From Salipiger sp. IMCC34102 (GTDB lineage Bacteria > Pseudomonadota > Alphaproteobacteria > Rhodobacterales > Rhodobacteraceae): a stretch of 64,000 nt of DNA. Below the pieces are notes generated by a model. It was given only the letters and a program-made list of their open reading frames with translations. It did no database searches and was not told the DNA's origin. Location: NCBI RefSeq assembly GCF_004145405.1, contig NZ_SELQ01000001.1, positions 186,001 to 250,000 on the forward strand. The letters run 5' to 3'. The stretch's first letter is position 1, and the number at the start of each line of letters is the position of its first letter. Of the stretch, positions 16,648-24,749 are shown piece after piece. Both the position numbers and the translations under genes were made by a program.

Positions 16648-17542
16648 CCGCCCGCGCCGGGCCGTGCTCGTCGCGCAAGAGCAGTACAAGCGCGCACACG
16701 ATCAAACCGATGCCCACCAGGATCAGCGGACGCGGCCCGCCTGCGCCAAGCGCCAACTCCCAGCCGATGACCCAGGTGGGGGTGAGGTAGGTATAGGCCA
16801 TGACCTTGGCGCTCGGCAGGCGCGTGGCCGCGAACTGCAACAGCGCGAAGCTCGCCGCCGACGCGAAGAGAGAGATGTAGGCCAGCGTGATCCAGACGAT
16901 GGCGGGCAACTCGCCCCAGGGCGTCGCCATGATCGCGGGCGCGGCCCAGATCGTCAGCAGGATCGCCCCCGCCAGCACGGTGCCGAAGGCAAAGGCAAAG
17001 ACCCCCTCCCCCCGTTTGAAGCGCGCGACCAGCGGCGTGTAGACCGCGTGGGCCACGCAGCCGGCAAAGAAGATCGCCTCGCCCCGGCCGACGTCGAAGG
17101 CCGCGAAGGCCGCCCAGTCCGCGCGGAAGATCACCCAAAGCGCGCCGATGCCGCCCAGCGCCAGCGCAAGCCCCATCCGGGCCGAGAAGCGTTGTCGCAT
17201 CAGCATCCACCCGAAGGCCGCCGACAGGATCGGCGTCAGCGTGAAGACCGCCGCCGTGCTGACCGGCGTGGCGGTCTTGAGACCTTCGAACATGGTGACG
17301 AAGTAGAAGCTCATCAAAGCGGCAAGGACGAAGTACCGCCAAGGCGCGCGGGCCGCCGACCTGCGGGCCTGTCCGCTGACGGACGACAACGCCAGAAGGA
17401 CCAGCGCCGCGATCCAGAACCGCGCGGCCGTCATCACCGACGGGTCGATGAAGTTCGCCGCCCGGCTGCCCAGCGCGAAACTGCCCGCCACGGCGGCCGA
17501 GAATCCCAGCATCGCCAGGTGCCCCGCCAGGTGTGGAGGCAT
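16634..17542 (-). CDS. DMT-superfamily (EamA) transporter
   Basis: A 302-residue inner-membrane protein with about ten hydrophobic helices and two EamA repeats; the first ends near GIGALWVIFRADW and the second near ALVLLLRDEHG. Members export amino acids or other metabolites, but no residue pattern here reveals the substrate. Its ATG shares one base with the stop of the preceding LysR gene (TGATG), so the two are translationally coupled. This makes the LysR protein the likely controller, perhaps together with a small-molecule ligand. Confidence 0.9.
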   Translation of the reverse strand: MPPHLAGHLAMLGFSAAVAGSFALGSRAANFIDPSVMTAARFWIAALVLLALSSVSGQARRSAARAPWRYFVLAALMSFYFVTMFEGLKTATPVSTAAVFTLTPILSAAFGWMLMRQRFSARMGLALALGGIGALWVIFRADWAAFAAFDVGRGEAIFFAGCVAHAVYTPLVARFKRGEGVFAFAFGTVLAGAILLTIWAAPAIMATPWGELPAIVWITLAYISLFASAASFALLQFAATRLPSAKVMAYTYLTPTWVIGWELALGAGGPRPLILVGIGLIVCALVLLLRDEHGPARAVSPA

Positions 17543-18420
17543 CAGGACGCCCCCTCCTTCACCCGGTCCTTAAGAAAGGTCGCAAAGGCCTGCACCTTGC
17601 TCGACCGGTGCAGGTCGACATGGGTGACGATCCACAGATCGACCGCCCAGGCGTCCTGCGCGGGATAGACCTCGACCAGGTCGGGCGCGCCGGCCCGTTC
17701 GTATTCCGACACGAAACCGATCCCGGCCCCGGCGACGATCGCCTCCCGCAGGACACGGGTCTCGGTCGAGCGGAACGGCCGCCGTGCATCGGGCGCGCGT
17801 TCTGCCAGCCAGCGGTAGAAAGGCGCGCGATGATCGGTGTCGGCATGGGTGACGAAGGCATGGCGCGCAAGGTCGGCCTCGTCCGCGACCTTGCCCATCC
17901 GGGCCACGTAATCGGATGAAGCGACCATCGCCATGCGCATCTTCGTCAGCGGCTGCACGACGTTGTCGGGCTCCGTCGGGCGGCTGCCGGCGCGGATCGC
18001 CACATGCGCCTCGCCGTATTCCAGGCGGAAGACCCGCGTGTCGGTCAGGATCTGGGCATCGACCTCCGGATGGAGCGCGCAGAACTCGGCGACGATGGGG
18101 GCAAGGAACGGACCGAATTCCCCCAGCGAGGTCACGATCAGCTCTCCGGTGACACCTTCGCCGAGGCCCTTGATGCGCCCGGCCAGCTGGGTGAACTGGT
18201 CGTCGGTCGCCTGCGCTACCCGCAACAGGTCCTGGCCTGCGTCGGTGGCGGTGTATCCACGGGCGTGGCGCTGGAACAGGCGGACGCCAAGGCGGCTTTC
18301 CAGCGCGTCGATGTGACGGATCACCGTGGCGTGGTGCACGCCCAGCCGGTCGGCGGCCCCGCTGACCGTGCCGGCCCGGGCCACGTGGAACGCGGTGCGG
18401 ATCTCGTCCCAGCTGTCCAT
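17542..18420 (-). CDS. LysR-family transcriptional regulator
   Basis: A 292-residue regulator. The N-terminal helix-turn-helix reads AFHVARAGTVSGAADRLGVH with HATVIRHIDALESRLGVRLF following. The C-terminal substrate-binding domain begins near TGELIVTSLGEFGPFLAPIV. I chose MDSWDEIRTAFH at 18420, with GAGGGAA upstream; a longer frame would run into the divergent hydrolase gene. Unusually for LysR genes it lies in the same orientation as, and immediately coupled to, its likely target, the DMT exporter. The inducer is unknown. Confidence 0.92.
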   Translation of the reverse strand: MDSWDEIRTAFHVARAGTVSGAADRLGVHHATVIRHIDALESRLGVRLFQRHARGYTATDAGQDLLRVAQATDDQFTQLAGRIKGLGEGVTGELIVTSLGEFGPFLAPIVAEFCALHPEVDAQILTDTRVFRLEYGEAHVAIRAGSRPTEPDNVVQPLTKMRMAMVASSDYVARMGKVADEADLARHAFVTHADTDHRAPFYRWLAERAPDARRPFRSTETRVLREAIVAGAGIGFVSEYERAGAPDLVEVYPAQDAWAVDLWIVTHVDLHRSSKVQAFATFLKDRVKEGAS

Positions 18421-18514
18421 CGGCGGTGTTCCCTCGCAACCCATGATCGCCAAGGTCCGCGAAATCGCAGGCGGACGCAACCGCGCTTGAACTCCTTCGG
18501 CATCGGCGCACCTT

Positions 18515-19438
18515 ATGGCCATGACCTCGTTTCGCCAGCGCCTGTTCCGCCTCTATGCCTGGAACGTACAGAAACCGGCCCTCGCCCTGATCCGCAACCG
18601 CCATATTGCGCGGCGGATGTTCACGGCCAGCTCGATGATCCTGGCGCGCACGCCAAAGGGCTTCCGGCAAGAGCAGATCACCCTTGGCACGCGCCCCGCG
18701 GCCGTTTGCGCCACCGGCCACCCGACGCCCAACGGCACGACGCTCTACCTGCACGGCGGCGGCTTCGTGCTGGGCGACCTGCGCGGCTATCGCCACCTCG
18801 TCGCCCGGATCGGCAAGGCCTCCGGCACGCGCGCGATCTTCCTCGACTACCGCCTGGCGCCCGAGCATCCCTTCCCCGCCGCCCTCGACGACGCCGAAGC
18901 CGCCTGGCGCGCGCTTGCCGCGGACCCAGGAGCCGGCCCCCTCACGCTGGCGGGCGACAGCGCAGGCGGCAACCTGACGCTGGCGCTGCTGCACCGGATC
19001 CTGCGCAAGGGGCTCGTCCGTCCCGCTGCCGTCGCCGCCATCTGCCCCGTGACGGACCTGCGCCTGACCAACCCCTCGCTCGAGGGCAACCGCCGCCGCG
19101 ACGCGCTCGTCTCGACCCGCTGGGGGGCGCGTGCGATAGACGCCTACCTCGCTGACGCCGATCCCGCGCAGCCCGACGCCTCCCCCCTCATGGGCGACTT
19201 CACCGGCGCGCCGCCCGTCCTCATCCATACCGACCGGACCGAGGTGCTCTACGACGACGCGCGCCTCATGGCCGACCGGCTGCGCCGCCAGGGCGTCGAC
19301 GTCACCCTGACCGAAACCGAAGGGCTGACCCACGTCTGGCACTTCAACGTGGGCCGCACCCGGGAGGCGGACACCGCCGTGGCGGAGATCGGGAAGTTCC
19401 TCGCGCGCGCAACGGCCCCTGACCCGCCCCCCGCTTGA
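18515..19438 (+). CDS. Alpha/beta hydrolase, hormone-sensitive-lipase-type esterase
   Basis: A 307-residue esterase of the HSL family. The oxyanion motif is LYLHGGGFVLGD, the nucleophile elbow is AGDSAGGNL, the acid is probably in HTDRTEVLYDD and the catalytic His is in GLTHVWHFN. An N-terminal cap of about 70 residues precedes the core. The start may be ATG 18515 or the second ATG two codons later. It is divergent from the LysR gene with under 100 bases between, so that regulator could also act here. The substrate is likely a short-chain or aryl ester. Confidence 0.88.
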   Translation: MAMTSFRQRLFRLYAWNVQKPALALIRNRHIARRMFTASSMILARTPKGFRQEQITLGTRPAAVCATGHPTPNGTTLYLHGGGFVLGDLRGYRHLVARIGKASGTRAIFLDYRLAPEHPFPAALDDAEAAWRALAADPGAGPLTLAGDSAGGNLTLALLHRILRKGLVRPAAVAAICPVTDLRLTNPSLEGNRRRDALVSTRWGARAIDAYLADADPAQPDASPLMGDFTGAPPVLIHTDRTEVLYDDARLMADRLRRQGVDVTLTETEGLTHVWHFNVGRTREADTAVAEIGKFLARATAPDPPPA

Positions 19439-19474
19439 CTTCGAAGCCGCACGCGCGTAACCCGCGCGGCAACC

Positions 19475-19545
19475 CCGGAAGCATCGTCTTCCGGTCCCCA
19501 CCTTGGGGATCGCCCTCCGTCAGCGCGTTGCGCCCACGGGGGCGC
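19475..19545. other. Hairpin-rich leader upstream of ffh
   Basis: The 168-base gap before ffh contains three compact hairpins: CCGGAAG/CTTCCGG (19475-19494, loop CATCGT), TCCCCA/TGGGGA (19495-19509) and GCGCCC/GGGCGC (19530-19545). None is followed by a T run, so they are not plain terminators. They could end the hydrolase transcript with Rho or form an mRNA leader. No SRP RNA core sequence was found here. Confidence 0.4.
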
Positions 19546-19606
19546 TACCGCATTGACGCGGGCCTTCCCATCTGAGGGGGACCGCAACCGCACACAGGAC
19601 GAGCCC

Positions 19607-21100
19607 ATGTTCGAGAATCTGTCCGATCGCCTCTCCAGCGTCTTCGAGCGCCTCACCAAGCAGGGCGCCTTGTCCGAGGACGACGTCAAGACCGCCCTGC
19701 GCGAAGTCCGCATCGCCCTGCTGGAGGCGGACGTCTCGCTTCCCGTGGCGCGCAATTTCGTCAAGGCGGTGCAGGACAAGGCCACGGGCCAGGCAGTGAC
19801 CAAGTCCGTCACCCCGGGCCAGCAGGTCATCAAGATCGTCCACGACGAGCTGCAGCACGTCCTGACCGGCGACGAGGATCCCGGCAAACTCAAGATCGAC
19901 AACCCGCCAGCACCGATCCTGATGGTCGGCCTGCAGGGCTCGGGCAAGACGACGACGACCGCGAAACTCGCCAAGCGCCTCAAGGACCGCGAGGGCAAGC
20001 GCGTGCTGATGGCCTCGCTCGACACCAACCGCCCCGCCGCGATGGAACAGCTGGCCATCCTCGGCGGCCAGATCGGCGTCGACACCCTGCCCATCGTCAA
20101 GGGAGAGACCCCCGTCCAGATCGCCAGGCGCGCCAAGACGCAGGCCAGCCTGGGCGGTTACGACGTCTACATGCTCGACACCGCCGGACGCCTCCACATC
20201 GACGCAGAGCTCATCGCACAGGCCGCAGAGGTCCGCGACGTCGCGAACCCGCGCGAGACGTTGCTGGTCGTCGACGGCCTTACCGGTCAGGATGCGGTCA
20301 ACGTCGCGCAGGAATTCGACGACAAGATCGGCGTGACCGGCGTGGTCCTGACCCGGATGGACGGCGACGGCCGCGGCGGTGCGGCGCTCTCGATGCGCGC
20401 CATCACCGGCAAGCCCATCCGCTTCGTAGGCCTGGGCGAGAAGATGGACGCGATCGAGACCTTCGAGCCGCAGCGCATCGCGGGCCGCATCCTCGGGATG
20501 GGCGACATCGTGGCGCTGGTGGAAAAGGCGCAGGAAACGCTGGAGGCCGAACAGGCCGAGCGCATGATGAAACGGTTCCAGAAGGGCCGCTTCAACATGA
20601 ACGACCTGAAGATGCAGCTCGAGCAGATGCTCAAGATGGGCGGCATGGAAGGCATGATGGGCATGATGCCCGGCATGAACAAGATGAAGGGCCAGATGGA
20701 CAAGGCCGGGGTCGATGACGGCATCCTCAAGCGCCAGATCGCCCTGATCAACTCCATGACGAAGAAGGAACGCGCCAATCCCGACCTGCTGGCCGCCTCC
20801 CGCAAGAAACGCATCGCCAAGGGTGCTGGCCTCGAGGTGTCCGAGCTGAACAAGCTCGTCAAGCAGCACCGCCAGATGGCCGACATGATGAAGAAGATGG
20901 GCAAGGGCGGCATGCTCAAGCAGGCGATGAAGCAGATGATGGGCAAGGGCGGCGCCATGCCCGACATGAGCGATCCCGCCGCCATGCAGGAGGCTGCGAA
21001 GGCACTGCAAGGCAAGATGCCCGCGGGCGGCCTGCCGGGCCTCGGTGGCGGTGGCGCGGCCCTGCCCCCCGGCCTGTCGGGCTTCGGCAAGAAGAAGTGA
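19607..21100 (+). CDS. ffh: Signal recognition particle protein Ffh
   Basis: A 497-residue SRP54-type GTPase that binds signal peptides on the ribosome and hands them to FtsY. The N domain covers about 1-90. The G domain has GLQGSGKTTTTAKLA, DTAGRLHID, LTRMDGDGRGG and GEKMDAIETF. The Met-rich M domain includes MEGMMGMMPGMNKMK and SKKRIAKG-like RNA-contact helices. The tail is Gly/Pro-rich. The start MFENLSDRLSSVFERL at 19607 follows AGGACGAG; upstream codons do not belong. It heads a cluster of translation genes, although two acetyltransferase genes separate it from rpsP. Confidence 0.98.
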   Translation: MFENLSDRLSSVFERLTKQGALSEDDVKTALREVRIALLEADVSLPVARNFVKAVQDKATGQAVTKSVTPGQQVIKIVHDELQHVLTGDEDPGKLKIDNPPAPILMVGLQGSGKTTTTAKLAKRLKDREGKRVLMASLDTNRPAAMEQLAILGGQIGVDTLPIVKGETPVQIARRAKTQASLGGYDVYMLDTAGRLHIDAELIAQAAEVRDVANPRETLLVVDGLTGQDAVNVAQEFDDKIGVTGVVLTRMDGDGRGGAALSMRAITGKPIRFVGLGEKMDAIETFEPQRIAGRILGMGDIVALVEKAQETLEAEQAERMMKRFQKGRFNMNDLKMQLEQMLKMGGMEGMMGMMPGMNKMKGQMDKAGVDDGILKRQIALINSMTKKERANPDLLAASRKKRIAKGAGLEVSELNKLVKQHRQMADMMKKMGKGGMLKQAMKQMMGKGGAMPDMSDPAAMQEAAKALQGKMPAGGLPGLGGGGAALPPGLSGFGKKK

Positions 21101-21107
21101 CCATGCA

Positions 21108-21139
21108 TTCATCTGGCCAGATAAACTCCCGCCGGAGGC
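21108..21139. repeat. Dispersed intergenic repeat copy after ffh
   Basis: TTCATCTGGCCAGATAAACT followed by CCCGCCGGAGGC resembles the right-hand arm of the inverted pair near 10981-11013, mainly in CCGCCGGAGGC preceded by an A/T-rich tract. It is a probable member of the same Rhodobacterales intergenic repeat family. Confidence 0.5.
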
Positions 21140-21242
21140 GTCCCCACGCCGCATCCCGCACCCCCCTCACGGGATGCGAGAACGCCACCGCGCGCGCCAG
21201 AAAAGGCGTTGCAGGCACAGCCTGCGTCTGCGTGACCGGACG

Positions 21243-21755
21243 ATGACCACGACCCTGCAGACAGGACGCCTCAGGTTGCGCCGCCCAACCGCCGCCGACT
21301 GGCCCGCTTGGAGGGACTTCATGCTGTCGGACCGATCTGCGGCGATCAGCGACACGCGCGACGAGGGTCGTATCTGGCGCGCCTTCGCCGCCGAGATCGG
21401 CCATTGGGACATCTTCGGCTACGGCATGTGGGCCGTGACCCGCACCGGTGACGACACCGCCGTGGCCCTCGTCGGCCCCTGGACCCCGCCCGACTGGCCA
21501 GAGGCAGAGATCGGCTGGATGGTCCTCGACCCCGCCGCCGAAGGCACCGGCATCGCGTCAGAGGCCGCGCGCGCCGCCCTCGATCATGCCTTCGGCACGC
21601 TGGGCTGGACCACCGCCGTCAGCTACATCGCTCCGGGAAACGACCGCTCGGTGGCCCTGGCCGAACGGTTGGGTGCCCGCCTTGACCCGGATGCCACCGG
21701 CCCCAAGGCCGATACCCTCGTCTATCGTCACCCCCTGCCGGAGGACCGTCCGTGA
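21243..21755 (+). CDS. GNAT-family N-acetyltransferase
   Basis: A 170-residue acetyltransferase of the RimJ-like group. It shows TGRLRLRRPTAADWPAWRDF at the start, the acetyl-CoA-binding turn in IGWMVLDPAAEGTGIASEAA and the C-terminal IAPGNDRSVALAERLGARL. The acceptor substrate is unknown. The start at 21243 follows a gap that includes a dispersed repeat. The stop overlaps the GTG start of a second GNAT gene in the four bases GTGA, so both are translated together. Confidence 0.9.
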   Translation: MTTTLQTGRLRLRRPTAADWPAWRDFMLSDRSAAISDTRDEGRIWRAFAAEIGHWDIFGYGMWAVTRTGDDTAVALVGPWTPPDWPEAEIGWMVLDPAAEGTGIASEAARAALDHAFGTLGWTTAVSYIAPGNDRSVALAERLGARLDPDATGPKADTLVYRHPLPEDRP

Positions 21756-22324
21756 CCACTCACCCTTGGGAAACCCCGCCGCAAGGCCAGGCCGCCGTCG
21801 CGGTCGAGCGCATCGGCCAGTCGCTGCCCAAGATCGCGACAGAGCGCTGCACCATGCGCGGTCCCTACATGGAAGACTTCGACGTCTTCGCCGACCTCGT
21901 GATGTCCGACCGCGGCCGCTACGTATCCGGTCCGCTGACGCGTGAGGGCGCCTGGGACGATTTCATCCAGCTCACCGCAAGCTGGATCCTGCGCGGCGCG
22001 GGCCTGTGGACGGTCGAGCATCAGTACGACAAGCGCGTGCTAGGCTTCGTCCTGCTGGGCCATGAGACCGGCGATCCCGAGCCGGAGCTGGGGTTCCTCT
22101 TCACCGAGGAGGCCGAGGGCGAAGGCTACGCCTTCGAGACCGCGTCGCGCGCGCGCAACAACGCCTGGAACGCGCTCAGCTACGACAGCCTCGTCAGCTA
22201 CATCGACCCCGACAACGCGCGAGCCATCGCGCTGGCCAAGCGTCTGGGCGCCGTCAAGGAAGACGGGATGCACGACGGCTGCGAGATCTGGCGTCACCCC
22301 CGCCCGGAATACGACTATGACTGA
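21752..22324 (+). CDS. GNAT-family N-acetyltransferase, second of a tandem pair
   Basis: A 190-residue paralogue of the preceding gene. Parallel segments are TMRGPYMEDFDVFADLVMSD, ELGFLFTEEAEGEGYAFETA and SYIDPDNARAIALAKRLGAV. It has about 28 extra N-terminal residues. In place of the usual Q/RxxGxG/A signature the acetyl-CoA turn reads EEAEGEGYAFE. It starts with GTG inside the previous stop and overlaps the chorismate mutase start by eight bases. The tight packing implies one transcript running towards rpsP. Modification of a ribosomal protein is possible but unproven. Confidence 0.88.
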   Translation: MTTHPWETPPQGQAAVAVERIGQSLPKIATERCTMRGPYMEDFDVFADLVMSDRGRYVSGPLTREGAWDDFIQLTASWILRGAGLWTVEHQYDKRVLGFVLLGHETGDPEPELGFLFTEEAEGEGYAFETASRARNNAWNALSYDSLVSYIDPDNARAIALAKRLGAVKEDGMHDGCEIWRHPRPEYDYD

Positions 22325-22616
22325 CGACACCACCGCCCGCGCCGCCGAGGTCCTCAAGGATCACCGCGCCAGCATCGACCGGCTGGACGCGATCCTCGTC
22401 TACACGCTGGGCGAGCGGTTCAAGCACACCCAGGCCGTGGGCCGGCTGAAGGCCGAACACGACCTGCCCCCGTCCGATCCCGCGCGCGAAGAGGCGCAGA
22501 TCGCACGGCTCACCGATCTTGCGAAACGGGCCGACCTGGACCCCGAGTTCGCCAAGAAATTCCTGAACTTCATCATTCAGGAAGTCATCCACCACCACGA
22601 ACAACACAAAACCTGA
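22317..22616 (+). CDS. Monofunctional chorismate mutase (AroQ class)
   Basis: A 99-residue all-helical chorismate mutase converting chorismate to prephenate in phenylalanine and tyrosine synthesis. The pattern RASIDRLDAILVYTLGERFK, then AVGRLKAEHDLPPSDPAREE and the C-terminal FLNFIIQEVIHHHEQ matches the AroQ fold, with the active-site Arg, Lys and Gln positions recognisable. It lacks a prephenate dehydratase domain. It overlaps the second GNAT gene by eight bases and ends 21 bases before rpsP, a neighbourhood common in Rhodobacterales. Confidence 0.92.
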   Translation: MTDDTTARAAEVLKDHRASIDRLDAILVYTLGERFKHTQAVGRLKAEHDLPPSDPAREEAQIARLTDLAKRADLDPEFAKKFLNFIIQEVIHHHEQHKT

Positions 22617-22637
22617 GACCAAGAAGGACTATTCGTT

Positions 22638-23027
22638 ATGGCCATGAAACTTCGCCTCGCCCGCGGCGGCTCCAAGAAACGCCCCTATTACTCCATCGTC
22701 GCCGCCGACAGCCGGATGCCGCGCGACGGCCGCTTCAAGGAGAAGCTGGGCACCTACCAGCCGATGCTCGCCAAGGACGACGAGAACCGCGTCAAGATGG
22801 ACATGGAGCGCGTGCAGTACTGGCTCGACCAGGGCGCCGAGCCCACCGACCGCGTGAGCCGCATGCTCGAGGCCGCCGGCCACCTGCCCAAGAAGGACCG
22901 CGCGAACCTCAAGAAGGGTGAGCCCGGCAAGGCCGCCAAGGCGCGCGCCGAAGAGCGTGCCGCCAAGCAGGCCGCGATCGACGAGGCCGCCAATGCCCCC
23001 GCCGAAGAGGCCGCGACCGAGGAGTAA
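22638..23027 (+). CDS. rpsP: 30S ribosomal protein S16
   Basis: A 129-residue S16. The conserved N-terminal part reads [19 protein letters not shown] with [14 protein letters not shown], and the C-terminal tail of about 45 residues is Ala/Glu/Lys-rich, as in other alphaproteobacteria. AAGAAGGAC upstream fits the ATG. It leads the conserved rpsP-rimM-trmD-rplS group, here followed by a hairpin terminator that would give partial read-through to rimM. Confidence 0.98.
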   Translation: MAMKLRLARGGSKKRPYYSIVAADSRMPRDGRFKEKLGTYQPMLAKDDENRVKMDMERVQYWLDQGAEPTDRVSRMLEAAGHLPKKDRANLKKGEPGKAAKARAEERAAKQAAIDEAANAPAEEAATEE

Positions 23028-23049
23028 GCCCTCGCATCGCGACCGTGAT

Positions 23050-23083
23050 GGCCCGCCCCGCAGGACGCGCGGCGGGCCTTTTT
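23050..23083 (+). terminator. Hairpin terminator or attenuator after rpsP
   Basis: GGCCCGCC (23050-23057) pairs with GGCGGGCC (23071-23078) across a 13-base loop, and five T residues follow. Because rimM lies downstream in the same direction, it likely reduces rather than abolishes expression of the rest of the operon. Confidence 0.8.
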
Positions 23084-23163
23084 CTTGGCCGCTCGTCTTT
23101 CACGCGCACGCGGGCGGGACTAGAGTGCGCAGCGACAGGAGTGATCATGCAGCAGGACAGACC

Positions 23164-23673
23164 ATGACCGAGACCGTCATCGTGGGCCGCATCGGCGGAT
23201 CCTTCGGCGTGAAGGGCGAGGTGCGGATCAAGTCCTTCTGCGCCGACCCTCAGGACATCGCGGATTATGCGCCGCTAACCACACCGGACGGCCGGTCCTT
23301 CGCGCAGATGGTCCTGACCGGCCAGACCAGTGGCGGGTTCACCGCAAGGCTCGACGGCGTCGTGACCAAGGGAGACGCCGATGCCCTGCGGAATGTGGAC
23401 CTGCTGGCCCCGCGCGATGCCCTGCCCGCCTTGCCCGATGATGAATACTACTACACGGACCTCGAAGGCCTGACCGTGGTGGACACTGGCGGTGCGATAC
23501 TGGGCACGGTAGCGCGCGTGGTCGATCACGGGGCGGGCGATCTGCTGGAACTGTCCATCCCCGGACAGTCCGACACCGTGCTGCTGCCCTTCACCCAGGC
23601 GGCCGTTCCGACCGTCGACCTGACCGCTGGCCGCATCGTCGCCGACCCGCCAGAGGGTCTTTTCCCCGGATGA
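23164..23673 (+). CDS. rimM: Ribosome maturation factor RimM
   Basis: A 169-residue 16S rRNA processing factor that binds S19 in the 30S head. The N-terminal RimM domain begins VIVGRIGGSFGVKGEVRIKS, and the PRC-barrel half contains DDEYYYTDLEGLTVV and LLPFTQAAVPTVDLTAGRI. The start at 23164 is the first ATG and gives the normal length. The stop overlaps the next gene by four bases (ATGA), so the sulfotransferase-like gene is read in the same operon. Confidence 0.97.
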   Translation: MTETVIVGRIGGSFGVKGEVRIKSFCADPQDIADYAPLTTPDGRSFAQMVLTGQTSGGFTARLDGVVTKGDADALRNVDLLAPRDALPALPDDEYYYTDLEGLTVVDTGGAILGTVARVVDHGAGDLLELSIPGQSDTVLLPFTQAAVPTVDLTAGRIVADPPEGLFPG

Positions 23674-24488
23674 CGCAGGTCATCGTCCACCCGGGCTTTC
23701 ACAAGACCGGAACGTCGAGCCTGCAAAACTACCTGCACCAGAACCGCGCCGCCCTGGCCCCCTACCTTGCCTATTACGGCAAATCCGATTTCCTGCGCGC
23801 CGGCACCGCCGCCCGCCGATACGCCCTCAAGCCCTACCCGTGGCGTCTGCGTGCCTTCCGCCGCGCCTTCGACGCCTTCCTGGCCGGTATCCCCGATGCC
23901 CCGCTCATCGTGCTGAGCCGCGAGACGTTCTCGGGCGAGATGCCCGGCAACCGCCGCTCCTCCGGCCGGCTCATCCGCAGCTACGAGCGCACCGCCCAGC
24001 GGCTGGCCTGCCAGATCACCGCTGCCCTGCGCGCCCGGTTCGGGGAGGAGGTCGCGATCACCTTCCTCTACACGCTGCGGGCGCGTGACCCTTGGATCCG
24101 CTCCGTCTACGGTCACCTTTTGCGGTCGACCCGCCTCACCGACGATTTCGACACGTTCCGCGCGCGGTTTCCCGATCTGCCCGATCTTGCAGAGCAGGCC
24201 CGCCGGATCGCCTTGACCGTGGACCTGCGCGATTTGCATCTTTGCCCGCTGGAGGACTATGCCGACCGCCGCGAAGGCCCCGCCGCAGCAATCCTCGACC
24301 TGGTCCAGCTGCCAGCCACCCTGCGTGCTGACCTGCCACACGCGGACCGCGCCAACGTGCACCTAGGCGCCGAACTCGAAGCCGCGTTCCTGGCCGCGAA
24401 CCGGGCCGGGGGCACGTCGGCAGAGGTCAGAACCCGCAAGGACGCACTGCTTGAGGCGGCCCGCGCGCATCGTCCTGACGCCGTGTGA
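23670..24488 (+). CDS. Sulfotransferase-like P-loop protein embedded in the ribosomal operon
   Basis: A 272-residue protein with a PAPS-type phosphate-binding loop at its N-terminus: HPGFHKTGTSSLQNYLHQNR at about residues 7-26. IVLSRETFSGEMPG may be a later strand, and TFLYTLRARDPWIRSVYGHL at about 130-150 resembles the 3'-phosphate-binding helix region with its Arg and Ser. It should therefore be a cytosolic sulfotransferase, but I cannot name an acceptor. It starts inside the rimM stop (ATGA). The usual operon goes from rimM directly to trmD, so this gene and the following DUF1328 gene are insertions in that order. Confidence 0.72.
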   Translation: MTQVIVHPGFHKTGTSSLQNYLHQNRAALAPYLAYYGKSDFLRAGTAARRYALKPYPWRLRAFRRAFDAFLAGIPDAPLIVLSRETFSGEMPGNRRSSGRLIRSYERTAQRLACQITAALRARFGEEVAITFLYTLRARDPWIRSVYGHLLRSTRLTDDFDTFRARFPDLPDLAEQARRIALTVDLRDLHLCPLEDYADRREGPAAAILDLVQLPATLRADLPHADRANVHLGAELEAAFLAANRAGGTSAEVRTRKDALLEAARAHRPDAV

Positions 24489-24555
24489 CTCTCCCGGTGG
24501 AACCTCACGGGCACGTGACGCGTTATCGCGGCAAGTTTACTGAAAGGACTTACCA

Positions 24556-24717
24556 ATGATCGAATGGATCCTCATTCTCCTCGTCGTCGCGGCCATCGCG
24601 GCGTTCCTAGGCTTCGGCCGTATCTCCGGTGCGGCGATGACCGGCGCAAAGATCCTGATCGTGATCGTGCTGGTGCTCTTCCTGCTGGTCCTCTTCGGTG
24701 TAATCGCCATCGCCTAG
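24556..24717 (+). CDS. DUF1328 small membrane protein (YtjA type)
   Basis: A 53-residue protein made of two hydrophobic helices: WILILLVVAAIAAFLGFG and ILIVIVLVLFLLVLFGVIA, separated by RISGAAMTGAK. This is the layout of the DUF1328/YtjA family, whose function is unknown. AAAGGACTTACC precedes the ATG and supplies a ribosome-binding site. It lies between the sulfotransferase-like gene (67 bases upstream) and trmD. Confidence 0.85.
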   Translation: MIEWILILLVVAAIAAFLGFGRISGAAMTGAKILIVIVLVLFLLVLFGVIAIA

Positions 24718-24749
24718 CGTTCCGGCCCGCATCGCGCTAGATGCGGGCC

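Noticed and set aside
19439-19606. Possible 4.5S (SRP) RNA gene upstream of ffh
   Set aside because: The conserved SRP RNA core with its GGAA-type tetraloop region and asymmetric loop is absent; only short hairpins were found.
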